This document shows positions 1-10,335 of a stretch of DNA of 64,000 bases, in pieces. A program made the translations under genes and the position numbers. Source of the stretch: Triatoma infestans (Eukaryota > Arthropoda > Insecta > Hemiptera > Reduviidae). How positions within the stretch are numbered: position 1 is the stretch's first letter; the number at the start of each line of letters is the position of its first letter. The DNA lies in assembly GCA_011037195.1 (NCBI GenBank), contig JAAEAF010000389.1, positions 248,001 to 312,000 on the forward strand, read 5' to 3'. The notes under the pieces are model-generated. The model searched no databases. It was not told where the DNA came from and was given only the letters and a program-made list of their open reading frames with translations.

Positions 1-820
1 GGCGAACTCAGGGGGACCTACCGCAAGCAGGCGTCCTCTTTTAATGTCCGCGGTTATGCAATTTTATTGTATGGCTGTGAAATCTGGCCGACGCACTTCA
101 CAAAGAAAAGTACCGCAAGCGGCTTGCCGCAATACAAAAAAGATGTGCCCTTAGGATCGCCAGCGCGTACAGGACAGTCTCTGAAGCAGCTGTTCTGGAG
201 GTGGCTGGTGTAGCGCCCATAGATTTGCAGGCACAGGCCAGGAGAATGGCATATCTCCAAAGGACACTTTAGGTAAGCTCGTGGCAAAGGCGAAGGCGAG
301 CGAGTATATAGGGAGTATATAGGTCTGGCGAGAGCGATGGAGAGTGGATAGTAGAGGTCGTTGGACAGCCCGCCACATTGAAGACCCGGCTGCCTGGGCC
401 GGAAGAAGCCATGGGGAAGTAGATTATTACTTGACCCAACTTCTCACCGGCAATTGATACTTCGCCTCATATCTGTACAGAATGGGCAAGAGGTCAACAC
501 CGGCCTGCATCTTCGGGGACTCGAATAATGATGATGTTTATCACACTTTTTTCGAGTGCGCGAGATGGGAAAATGATAGGAGGAACGTACAGGAGAGGGT
601 CGGCCCACTTTCACCGGACAGCATTGTGGATAAAATGATGACTAGCGAGGAGATCTCATAAGACGAAATTTCCTACTACGTCAGACATGTGCTGTTGGCT
701 AAGGAGAGGAAGCTGGACTGTCGCTAAGACGGACCAGGGAATTGTTGCTTACTGACAGGGTGAGCATATATACGAGACACAACCCCGAAGGGGGCCTTTC
801 CCCTTCTTATAAAAAAAAAA
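1..820 (+). mobile_element. 3' end of an R1-like non-LTR retrotransposon (LINE), decayed
   Basis: Conceptual translation in shifting frames gives the thumb/C-terminal part of an R1-clade LINE ORF2. Recognisable strings are RLAAIQKRCALRIASAYR and VAGVAPIDLQAQARRMAYL near 130-265, SRGRW around 350, then a C-terminal stretch containing GEVDYYLTQLLTG and YHTFFECARWENDRR, which is the Cys/His-rich tail found after the reverse transcriptase in these elements. In-frame stops and frameshifts (for example after the QRTL string and in the SYLYRMG stretch) make it inactive. The 3' end lies near 815, where a C-rich palindromic stretch (AAGGGGGCCTTTCCCCTT) is followed by an A-run. The catalytic domains lie outside the window. 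The same family type recurs at 6370-8501. Confidence 0.75.
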
Positions 821-1014
821 TATTAGTATAGTAATAATGGATAAGTCTGGTAAAGGCCACAAGAGAGCACTGACTCGCGAGAATACGAGTCTGGCTATGC
901 GCGCGCCGAAGGTGGTGGAAAACAAGGATAGTAGAATGAATATCCATGATACTACTACTGATAATAATAGTCAGTAATGTTTTCTTGGCTTGATCAACAA
1001 AGTGAGATATTTTT

Positions 1015-1170
1015 AAAAAAAAAATGCATACATACGTATATAGACCATGAGTTGAAAACTTTTTTCGTATTAATCTGACTCGAAACAAATATTTCCAATG
1101 AAAATGCAATTTCAAAAATTTGACACAATTGAATAATTCCTCTTACAATAGGAAGGAAAAGTAAACAAAA
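1015..1170 (+). repeat. family A, degenerate 3'-end fragment
   Basis: The stretch reproduces the last ~150 bp of family A in plus orientation: a short ACAT tract, the TTCCAATGAAAATGCAATTT region, TTTGACACAATTG, and a decayed version of the terminal palindrome (TTCCTCTTACAATAGGAAGG). Confidence 0.5.
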
Positions 1171-1179
1171 CTTATTATT

Positions 1180-1725
1180 TGAGAAAGAGGAAAAAAAGTT
1201 AGTTTATATAAGAAAAATACAGATTATAAGTTTGAAAAACTATAGCAGCTATGAATTACAGCAACAGTACGAATTTAAAGAGCACTTCGTTTTAATTAGG
1301 AAATATCAAATAAACCAAAATAATTGCATACAAGTCGACGTTTATTCCCATTTGACTTATAGTAGTGATCACTATAAGCTACTCAGAAGCAAAAGCACAG
1401 AAACTAAAACCAAGATAAAGAGATGCAATCAGGGACATTGAAGTAAAAGAATTTATTTAGAGGAACAACCAAGACTACAATGGGATATAATATCAGAATT
1501 ATATGCGATATTTTTCAAACAAAATGGCTTTTATTAATTATACAATTTATTTTAAAAATGAAGAACTTAATTTCCGATTATAAATTAGATGCATATTCAG
1601 TTTTCGGCTGTGATGTAAAACACGACTAAATAGGAAGTATTTCGGCATTTAGAAAGTGGTGACTTCCCCCACCACCACCCATTATTCTACTAACTACATG
1701 CTCGTCATACCTTTTCCTTCAATGT
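1180..1725. other. Unassigned AT-rich intergenic sequence
   Basis: No gene, tRNA or recognisable transposon coding sequence was seen here. The open frame at 1232-1441 has no family resemblance and is treated as chance. Confidence 0.5.
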
Positions 1726-1727
1726 AT

Positions 1728-1790
1728 ACACTTCTCATCTTTAAAGAGAGAGAACTTTCGGCCAACTTTCACCTCTAGCATCAACTATTA
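1728..1790. repeat. Short dispersed repeat B, copy 1
   Basis: About 60 bp matching 3630-3688: both contain ACTTCYCATCTTT, an AGAGAGAG stretch and CCAACTTTCACCTCTAGCAT. It probably marks part of a longer decayed element. Confidence 0.5.
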
Positions 1791-1829
1791 ATATTATTTC
1801 TATTTACAATATTCCATACTCCTTTAATC

Positions 1830-2922
1830 CATATAAGAGGAAGTATTGCGACAGTTCAATTTTTCGTCCACCAAATTAGGCTTCACCGGAAATAGGAAAA
1901 AAATTGTATTAAGCGAATGTCGTCCATGTATATCTGGTAAGTGAGAGTGTGTATATACAAAATATCTAAAAAACGAAAAATGCAGTATAACAAATATCTT
2001 TGAGATCCGAGAAGATTTCGATACAAATCCATCAACCTGAAATGCGGCTACTTTACTGCATTTTGTTTTTTCAGTTTTTCGCGAATTTATAAAAAATATT
2101 CTAACATTTTGTTTAAGTTCTTCTTCCAGCAGTCCAATACAGAAACTAGAGGCCACTAAACGTAAACTACAGGAGTTGTAAAAAAAAAAATATATATAAA
2201 TTTCTTATCTATATACAAATAAGCCTAACATTTCTATTTAAAACTTTTTTCCAAAAAGTGAGGGAGTATTAAAGTTACATAAAATGTCATATCAGTAAAA
2301 TTTATGGTTTTACAAAATATAATATTATTTTGAGGATTATAGGGGAGGGGGTGGGTGGCTGGTGGGTTTCCTCCAAAGTGCTATTTCAGTTTATTACACA
2401 ATTCTATCAGCTAAATAATATTAACTGGAATTAAATATGTTGTTAAAATTACGAGTTTGAAGAAAATCAGAACACCGGAAGTGCGTTTTTACTGAAATGA
2501 ATTTTTCAGTTTTCTGATATTCTCTAAAAGTGCCCCAACGATTTTCTTTAAACTAGGAATGTGAACTACACATATAGAGAGCTACAACTTTTATTTGAAA
2601 CATTTCTCCAGGTAGAATCATTTAAAGGGGCTTTTGGGGGATTGGGTGGGGTTATGTTTTTCTCTAAAGGGCTATGTAGTTGATTATCACAATTCTACAC
2701 CCAAACAAAATTAATTAGAATAAATAGATGGCAAAAATTCCGAGCTCAAGAAAATTAGTAAACCGGAAGTACGCTTTTACTGAACATTTTTTTCCGTTTT
2801 CGACGAACTCCAACTTGATTTCATCAAATTTGGTACACAAACCATAAAATTTGTCAATTTGGTACAATTTTGAAAACTGGAGTAAGAGAAAGTTGTGTGA
2901 GTGTTTCACACCAGATTTTTTT
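1830..2922 (-). repeat. Family A copy 1, near full length
   Basis: Read on the minus strand, this runs from the 5' signature ATCTGGTGTGAAACACTCAC (ending at 2922) through the subterminal motif ACTTTCTCTTACTCC, the internal modules with their CACTTCCGG / GTACTTCCGG landmarks, and a decayed 3' end near 1830-2010. The poly-pyrimidine tract at 2340-2390 is the family's conserved CCCACCCCTCCCC block. No coding capacity was found; the open frames are shadows. Confidence 0.8.
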
Positions 2923-2999
2923 GGTTTTAATATTAATTAATTAGTGGTATTGTCTGACCTTAGGATTAACTCTAAATTGTCAAGTTTTTGTTAGTGGTT

Positions 3000-3195
3000 G
3001 ATGGAAGCCGCTGGCTGGAGATTTACAATGAAGTCATATTACTAGATTGTTATAGACGATATTGTACTGCGATCTGAAAGATCTATTGTATCCCCCCCCG
3101 GGTCTTCTGGCTATCAGTGAGTCTCCCCTATAAAGGGAAAATCTAACAGCAGTACTGCCGGACTCGAACCAGGACCTACGCGTTGCTTATTAACT
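3000..3195 (-). mobile_element. tRNA-derived SINE (SINE-1), truncated
   Basis: Matches the body of the SINE at 24725-24952: TACTGCGATCTGAAAGATCT and ATCTAACAGCAGTACTGCCGGACTCGAACC. On the minus strand GGTTCGAGTC is the tRNA B-box relic. The A-box end is missing. Confidence 0.6.
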
Positions 3196-3327
3196 TTGAG
3201 CTTATTTATTCTTTCCCTGAAGTGATATACTTCAAGCTATGACTGGAGTATCAACATAAAAAATGAACGGTTACCTAGCAACCTTATGAATAGTAACATA
3301 AATACATTATTATCCACTTTATTTAAT

Positions 3328-3517
3328 ATTTGACGAATTCTGTTCTTGAGAGATATAATAAAATCAAACAATTTCCCAAGGCCAACGTTTTAGGCTTCTA
3401 TTTGGTCTTATATTAGCCTTCATCTTGCTAAAAATAAAATTTTGTTGCATCATTGTAGGTAGCCTGGAGGAACTGTTTTTAGACTTGATCAACCCTCAAG
3501 AACAAAATCCGTCAAAT
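3328..3517. repeat. Fold-back element with GAAACGTTGGC-type motif, degenerate
   Basis: An inverted repeat pairs 3328-3350 (ATTTGACGAATTCTGTTCTTGAG) with 3495-3517. On the minus strand the interior reads GATGAAGGCT, a loop, AGCCT, then AAAACGTTGGCC. This resembles the conserved box, stem II and GAAAC-GTT layout of minimal hammerhead motifs, with the GAAAC box mutated to AAAAC. Confidence 0.45.
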
Positions 3518-3597
3518 GTTTTATGAGTAACTAAACGGCTAGTAAATATTTCAAGTTTAACGAAAATATGTAGTAGTTAGTTATAAATGTCATAACT

Positions 3598-3690
3598 TCA
3601 GTAAGAGGTCATGTGAGTGTTTCACACCACACTTCCCATCTTTAGAGAGAGTATTACATCCAACTTTCACCTCTAGCATTAACTATTTAT
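3598..3690. repeat. Family A 5'-end scrap plus repeat B, copy 2
   Basis: 3598-3632 has AGTAAGAGGTCATGTGAGTG TTTCACACCA, the 5' end of family A in minus orientation. It is directly followed by repeat B (see 1728-1790). Confidence 0.45.
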
Positions 3691-3784
3691 AACACGCCTA
3701 GTATAATGTAGTATTTACTTTTTATTTCCTCATACATTATTAATTTGAAAGTAGAAGTAAAAATTAAAAAAAAAAAAATTTTGT

Positions 3785-4210
3785 TCTGTTATCATAGCAT
3801 GTTTCTTACTTTAATTCTGATCTGGTTTCTGATGTTTCATCATCATCAGAGACTGATTCATAAAATTTTAAAGACACGATGACTTCTACTTTTCAAGTTT
3901 TTGACATACCGATTGATCATAACTAACATTCCACTAACCTGTATTTTTATATCAGTCTTACTTTATTTTTACTATTTTATTTTTGCTATTTCTTGCTGAA
4001 TTTTTACTTTTTTTTTTTTATTTTTTAGATATAAAAAGTCCTTATTTTGAATAAAAATTTTAATTATATATATACTAAATAAATATTTAACAATAAATAA
4101 TGAAAGTCAACGACTGAAAAAAACTTGCTAACACAGCCTCTGATGATGGAGTAAAATCTGTAACCGGTCAGAATGAAAACAAAAGGAGCATGCTATGACG
4201 GATATAAATC
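3785..4210. repeat. Fold-back element with hammerhead-like arms
   Basis: The arms at about 3788-3850 and 4135-4200 are imperfect inverted repeats; both carry CATAGCATG and the GATGATG / ACCGGTCAGAAT or GATCTGGTTTCTGATG blocks. On the minus strand the left arm reads CTGATGA, then TGATG-AAA-CATCA, then GAAAC, which is an intact CUGANGA box, a perfect 5-bp hairpin and a GAAA box. The right arm is more decayed (GTAACCGGTC). Confidence 0.5.
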
Positions 4211-4484
4211 AATCTCAGTTATTGTTCAGTATTGTGGACTCAACTATCTATTCAGAAAAATCAAATGTTTTGATTAAGACAAAACATATTCTGGACTTAA
4301 TGAAATGTTATACAGAGCTTTAATTAACCCAACAAAATTAATAACTTGTCTGATAATAATTATTTATTTGATAAGAGTGAAGTTTAACTTTAATATATTC
4401 GAATTAAAGTTCCTCCACCCAAACAAACGTAAATAACAAATCTCGCATTGTATGTTACAATTTCTCTACGACCCAACTATTACA

Positions 4485-5445
4485 AAAAAAATCTGGTGTG
4501 AAACACATGCACAACTTTCTCGTAACGCAGTTTACAAAATTGTAATTGACAAACTTTAACAAGTTAGCATACCAAATTTAAAGAAAATCACTCGGGGTTT
4601 TTATGGAGAAAAAACTGAAGAAACTATTCAGTAAAAGCGCACTTCCGGTTTACTAATTTTCTTAAAACTCGGAATTTTGGTAATCGTATTTATTTCTAAT
4701 TAATTATGTTTGGATGGTAGTATTGTATAATCAACTAAAACAGCACTTTAGAGGAAAATATAACTCAACCCCTTCCCCAAAAGCCCCCTAAAAAGAGGTT
4801 TCCCGGAGAAATGTTCCAAATAAAAGTTGCAGCTTTTTTTATATGTATAATTCAAGTACTTAGTTTAAAGCAAATCGTTGAAGACATTTTAGAGAAAATA
4901 ACAAAAAAAACTGAAAAATACTTTTCAATAAAAACGCACTTCCGGGGTCATCTGATTTTCTTCAAACTCAGAATTTTATTTAATTCTAATTAGAATAATT
5001 TATTTCGATGATAGCACTATGTAATAAACTGAAATAGCACTTCAATGAAAAACCTATCCCATCCGTTCCACCAAAAGTGTTCCATAAAGGAATTTTCCTG
5101 GAGAAATGTTGAAATAAAAGTTGTAGCTCTTAATCACAAAAAAGTGAAAAAAAAAAAAAAAATCAGAAAAGTGGTACTTCCGGTTAGGGAATTTTGACGG
5201 ATAACTTACTATCGAATCCTATAGTGATACCTAAATCGAATATCAAATTTGAACTATCTGCGAATTTTTTGTTTTTGAGCTATGCTGTTCATAAACATAC
5301 ACACACACAGACCATATACTAAAAGCTACTTCTTTCCGTTTTGAGGAGACCTCAAAACATGTATTTCCGGTGAAAACTCGATATTGAAAATTTGACACAA
5401 TTAAAAATACTTCCTCTTACTAGAGTAAGAGAAAATAGAAGGATG
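4485..5445 (+). repeat. Family A copy 2
   Basis: Starts with AAAAAAAATCTGGTGTGAAA and ends at CCTCTTACTAGAGTAAGAGAAA. It has the two tandem modules (CACTTCCGG near 4641 and 4939, GTACTTCCGG near 5177) and the short ACACACACAC tract near 5300. It takes part in the inverted duplication with 26255-26870. Confidence 0.85.
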
Positions 5446-5604
5446 TTAATGTTATAGTTAAAAATATATGATAACCTCTAAAAGAACACGTTGACCATTG
5501 AAAAAGTGGAAAGTTACCTTCAGAAAGGTCGTAGAGCATTAATTAAAGCTAAGCAAAATTATACATGTTTTCTTATTTGTTGTTTGATTTTTCAAATGAT
5601 AAAA
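5446..5604. repeat. Spacer S1 of an inverted segmental duplication
   Basis: This non-family-A sequence matches the reverse complement of about 26085-26252. Shared strings include AAAGTGGAAAGTTACCTTCA, AAGGTCGTAGAGCATTAATT and ACATCCTT / AAGGATGT. Confidence 0.75.
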
Positions 5605-6456
5605 AAATCTGGTGTGAAACACTCACACAACGTTCTCTTACTCCAGTTATGAAAATTATAATTGACAAATAATGTTATAGTTACTGTACCAAATTGAATG
5701 AAATTCGTCGAAAACCGAAAAAACAGTTCAGTAAAAGCGAACTTCCGGTTTACTAATTTCTTTGAAAGTTGGAATTTTGGCCATCTATTTATTTCTAATT
5801 AATTTTGTCTAGATGGTAGAATTGTATAATCAACTATGATAGCATTTTAAAGAAAAACATAACCCCACCCCTTCCCTAAAAGTGCCCTTAAATGAATGTT
5901 CCTAGAGAAATATTTTAAGTAAAAGTTGTAGATCTTTGTATGCGTAGTTTATATAGACGAAGTTTCAAGAAATCATCAGCCATTTTTGAGAAAATCGCAA
6001 AAAATGAAAAAACCATTTAGTAAAGTGTAAAGTAAACGCACTTCCGGTTATGCGATTTATTTCAAACTTGGAATTTCAACAATATATTTATTCTAAATTA
6101 ACATTATTTGATGAGCGAATTGTCCAATAAACTGAAATAGAACTTTAGATGAAAACCTAACCCACCCCTCCCCCAAAAGTGCCCTTAAATGAATTTTTCC
6201 AGAGAAATGGTTTCAAATAAAAGTTGTAGCTCTTTGTATGTTTTGATATACCAAGTTTGAAGAAAATCGTCGGAGCCATTTCTAGAAAATCGCAAAAAAG
6301 TAAAAAAACTACTACTGAAGTGGTATTTCCGGTTGCGGAATTTTGACAGATAACGTACTGTCAGATCCCTGTGTTTGGCATAAAGAGTGGGAAGAGCCCC
6401 GGTGGGGATGGTGTGATGGTTGAGTTTGTGAAGTGTGGGTTTGAGATTCTGAGAGG

Positions 6457-6867
6457 GTGTATACTAGTTTCTACAATGCGTGTTTCGAGTATGGGATGTT
6501 TCCTAATGTATGGAAAAGCGGGGTTATTGTTACATTGCTGAAGGGTGAGGAGAGAGATGTTGGTTTGGCTGCTTCGTATAGACCGATCTGTTTGCTTCCG
6601 GTGTTGGGAAAAGTTCTAGAGAGGTTGATTGTGATGAAAATGGAGAGTGTGTTCTATGAGAGTGTGTCTGTTAGGCAGTATGGGTTTATGAGAGGTAGAA
6701 GTACGGAGGATGCGATTGAACGATTGAGAAATGTGGTGGATGGTAAATCGGAAAAGTATGTACTAGGGATATTTTTGGATATGTCGGGTGCGTTTGACAG
6801 GGTGTGGTGGCCTGGTGTGCTTTGGGCATTGAGGAAAAGAGGTGTGAGTGGTGAGGATATAGGATAA
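6457..6867 (+). pseudogene. LINE reverse transcriptase, palm/fingers part
   Basis: An open 136-residue stretch within the R1-like LINE. It carries RT blocks 1-3 and the first catalytic aspartate block (FLDMSGAFDRVWW). It is interrupted just downstream, so the YADD-bearing part is in a separate open frame. Confidence 0.85.
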
Positions 6868-7020
6868 TGAAGGATTATTTGAGAGGGAGGTGGGCTGAGA
6901 TGATATGTGGTACGTGGAAGATCGGTAAAAGAGTGAATAGAGGATGTCCGCAGGGTTCGGTGTTGGGGTCCTCAGATATGGAAGGTTGTATTTGATGACT
7001 TTATAGGTGAGATTGAGAGG

Positions 7021-7992
7021 GTGGAAGGATGCGAGGTTATTGTGTACGCGGACGATGGTGTGGTGCTTGTGTGGGGCTATTCTAGGAAGCAGTTGGAAGA
7101 AAGAGGTGGTGTGATTATGGACATGATTGGTCAATGGTGTGAAGCCAGTAAAATGAAGTTGTCCAGAGACAAGACTGTGATAATGATGCTGAAGGGCATA
7201 TTGTCGGAGGATAGGCAGCCACGAGTTAAGATGGGTAGTCAGGTTTTGAAGGCAGTGAAACAAGTGAAATATCTGGGAGTAACGTGGAGTAGGCGCTTGT
7301 TTATTGCGGCCCACGTGGAAGAGGTGACGAAGAAGGCTAGGGAAAAGATGATGTCGGTGATGAGAATGATAAGGAGGAGTAGGGTGAGGTACGAGGTAGT
7401 AAGGAGGATATATGAGGGAATGTATGTGGCGATAGTAACGTATGCTGCAGGAGCATGGGCGGATCGACTGGATGTGAAAGGAAAAGGGAAGTTGCTGAGT
7501 GAACAGAGGAGAGTGCTGTTGAGTATGATAAGAGGTTATAGAACGTTGTCTGGGGATGCGTGTGTTGTGATTGCTGGGGTAATACCCATGGACTTGGAGG
7601 TTGAGAGGAGAAGAGTGATGAGTGTGATTAGGAGAAATGGACAAGTGGAATGGCAGGGTAAGTTGTTTGGCATCGGATGTAAGAAGAGTGTGAGGGACGA
7701 GGTGATGAGTATGTGGCAGGTAAGATGGAACGAGTCTAGTAGGGGTAGATGGACGTATGGATGGTGGAGTAGTGTGTTGGAGCGGTGTAGGTCATCATGG
7801 GTGGAGCCTGATTACTACGTCACTCAGTTGGTTGGTGGTCATGGGAATTTTAGTGGCAAGTTGTATACACTCGGGTTGTGTGAAAATGGGGAATGTAGGG
7901 GTGGTGTCGACGAGGAAAGCGTAGAGCACGTGTTTTTGAGTGTACGTTGTGGTGTGACATTAGAACTGAGTTTATGGCGAGAATGCGGTTGA
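7021..7992 (+). pseudogene. LINE reverse transcriptase, YADD block and C-terminal region
   Basis: An open 323-residue stretch containing VYADDGVVL, VKYLGVTWSRRL (thumb region), and the R1-like tail with SRGRWTYGWW, EPDYYVTQL and a Cys-rich segment ending near VRCGVTLEL. It belongs to the LINE at 6370-8501 and is not a host gene. The open frames on the opposite strand here are shadows created by its G-rich coding strand. Confidence 0.85.
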
Positions 7993-8750
7993 TGGATTTA
8001 GAGTTCGAAAAGGAGGGAATGGTGAGTGAGAGAGGTTCAGTGAGTTTGCGCTCTTTGCGCGAAGGATATTGGAGTGCTAAAGAGTTCGCGATTTAAAGGG
8101 GGGATTAGATGGATTATGAGAAGTTGGGTGGGGAGTTGGACGCGGACTTTGGGTTGGGTACGGAAAACCCACTGCATCTGGAATGACATAGTAAGCCCAA
8201 GCTGGAGTAAGGAGGATGTGGTAAAACCGTAGGGCAGGTTCAGGAACTTCTTGTTCATGCCCGGGCCAATGACCATTCTGGCCTTAAGTAGGGGACTTGC
8301 TCCCTCTACGAAATGGTACCACGGGATCGTGAGCCAGCCCGGCGGAGTTCTATCTCCGCGTTCACGAGTTGAGAAGGTTTCGTGGTAGTCGAGGATTCGC
8401 AGTGATGATGGTAGAGTCCCAATGTCTCTGTTTTGTGGGTGGAGGTTGGCTGGTTTGCCTTCGGGAATAGTTCCGCCTTCTTCCATTCCCTCACAACAAC
8501 ATGTCAGATCCCATGGTGATACCTAAACGGAATATCAAGTTTCAACTTTCTACGGTTTTTCGTTTTTGAGCTATGCTGTTCACATACATACATACATACA
8601 TACATACATACATACTACACACACACACATACCATTTGTTAAAAACCACTTTTTTGGACTCAGGGGACTTCAAAACGGATATTTCCGGTGAAAACTCGAT
8701 ATCGAAAATTTGACACGATTACAATACTTCCTCTTACTAGGGAGTAAGAA

Positions 8751-8935
8751 ATTCTCTAGTGATTAAAAAAATCACTTTAAAAAGTAAACTTTAGCCATCG
8801 GTTTTTAGTGGAATAATGGTCACATTAAAAAAATAATCAAAGCAATGATTTTTATTAGTGGTAAGTGGGTGGTACATAGAGTCACTATAATGTTTTGAAA
8901 TAGATGGGTAAATATTGGTTTTTAAACTAGCGCAG
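8751..8935. repeat. Spacer S2 of the inverted segmental duplication
   Basis: Matches the reverse complement of 25826-26005. Shared strings include TGTACCGCCCACTTACTACT / its complement, AATCAAAGCAATGATTTT and GAAATAGATGGGTAAATATT. Confidence 0.75.
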
Positions 8936-9044
8936 CTTTTGGTTGATATCTAGCAAATCATTCTGGTAATTTAGATGTATAAAGAGTGAAGTGAAATTTT
9001 AGAGGCAAGGAGAATAAAATTAGGATTACATTTCCTCTAAAAAA

Positions 9045-10335
9045 AAAAAAAAAATAGAAAAATCTGGTGTGAAATACGCACACAGCTTTCTCTTACTCTA
9101 GTTTCAAAATTGTAATTGACAAATTTTATAGTAAGTGTACCAAATTTAATGAAATTCGTCGGAGTTCGTCGAAATCCCTCGAAAACTGATCAGTAAAAGC
9201 GCACTTCTGATTTACTAATTTTCTTGAAACTCGGGATTTTGGCCATTTAAATTTCTAATTAATTCTGTTTGGTTGGTAGAATTGTACAATCAACTATGGC
9301 AGCACTTTAGAGTAAAACATAATCTCACCCCTCCCTCAAAAGCCCCCTTAAATGACTTTACCAGAAGGAATTTTTCAAATAAAAGATGTAGCTCTTTATA
9401 TGAGTAGTTCACATTGCTAGTTAAAAGAAAATCGTTGGAACCGTTTTTGAGAAAATACCAGAAAACTGAAAAATACATTTCAGTAAAAAAGCACTTCTGG
9501 TCATCCGATTTTTTTTCAAACTCGGAATTTCAACAACACATCTAATTCTTATTATTATTATTTAGATGACAGAATTGTATAATAAACTGAAATAGCACTT
9601 TTGAGGAAAGCTAACCCCCACCTTTCCTTCAAAAGCGCCCTTAAATGAATTTTTCCAGAGAAATGTTTCAATTAATAGTTCTAGATTTTTGTATGTGCAG
9701 TTGATATAGCAAGTTTGAAGAAAATCGTCGGAGCCATTTTTGAGAAAATTACAAAGAAGTGAAAACAAACATTCAGTAAAGTGGTACTTCCGGTAGAGGA
9801 ATTTTGACAGATGACCTACTGTCGGATCCCATGGTGATACCTAAACGGAATATCATGTTTGAACTTTCTAAGATATTCTCTTTCTCTTACTCTTAGTAAG
9901 AGGAAGTATTGTAATCGTGTCAATTTTAGATTTTGAGTTTTCACCGGAAATATCCGTTTTGAGATTTCCTGAGTCAAAAAAAAGTGGTTTTTAGAAAATG
10001 GTCTGTGTATGTGAACAGCATTGCTCAAAAACGAAAAATCGCAGAAAGTTCAAACTTGATATTCCAGTTATCACCATGGGATCCGATAGTGGGTCATCTG
10101 TCAAAATTCCTCAACAGGAAATACCACTTTACTATATGGTTTTTTTTACGTTTTTGCGATTTTCTCAAAAATGGCTACAACGATATGGCACACACACACA
10201 CACACACACAGTCCATTTTCTAAAAACTATTTTTTTGGACTCAGTAGACCTCAAAACGGATATTTCAGGTGAAAACTCGATATTGAAAATTTGGCACGAT
10301 TACAATACTTCCGCTTACTAGGAGTAAGTGAAAGT
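9045..10335 (+). repeat. Family A copy 4, with an internal inverted piece
   Basis: Starts at AATCTGGTGTGAAATACGCA and ends at CTTACTAGGAGTAAGTGAAA. The landmarks GCACTTCTG (9201), GCACTTCTGG (9491) and GTACTTCCGG (9784) give ~290-bp module spacing. At about 9880-10187 a piece of the 3' half appears in inverted orientation, beginning TTCTCTTTCTCTTACTCTTA, before the plus-oriented end resumes at the AC tract (10190-10210). The open frames on either strand here are shadows. Confidence 0.85.

Larger units (their letters stand above)
6370..8501 (+). mobile_element. 5'-truncated R1-like LINE with 11-bp TSD, pseudogenised
   Basis: The exact duplication TGTCAGATCCC flanks this insertion (6359-6369 and 8502-8512). 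It is placed in the middle of a family A copy, so both ends are fixed. Translation gives a reverse transcriptase, in order: SGKSPGGDG (near 6390), VWKSGVIVTLLKG, SYRPICLLPVLGKVLERL, GFMRGRSTEDAI, the catalytic FLDMSGAFDRVWW, NRGCPQGSVLG, and the active-site VYADDGVVL (about 7042). After these come VKYLGVTW and the R1-type C-terminal region with SRGRW and EPDYYVTQL. At least two frameshifts or stops (near 6450 and 6867-7020) kill the frame. The 3' UTR (about 8000-8490) ends in CACAACAACA, not poly-A. The EN domain and ORF1 are absent through 5' truncation. Confidence 0.9.
5605..8750 (+). repeat. Family A copy 3, split by an R1-like LINE
   Basis: The left part (5605-6369) runs from ATAAAAAAATCTGGTGTGAA to the CTGTCAGATCCC position; the right part (8502-8750) resumes at TGTCAGATCCCATGGTGATA and ends in CTTACTAGGGAGTAAGAA. 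Without the 2.13-kb insertion and one TSD copy the element is about 1.0 kb. An ACAT/AC microsatellite sits at 8582-8632. Confidence 0.85.

Noticed and set aside
6763..7644. 293-residue open frame on the minus strand
   Set aside because: It is antisense to the LINE reverse transcriptase, rich in His/Ser/Pro/Thr, and lacks any domain; a shadow of the G-rich coding strand.
8037..8486. 149-residue minus-strand open frame
   Set aside because: It covers the 3' UTR of the R1-like LINE (inside the TSD-bounded insertion), with no recognisable protein family.
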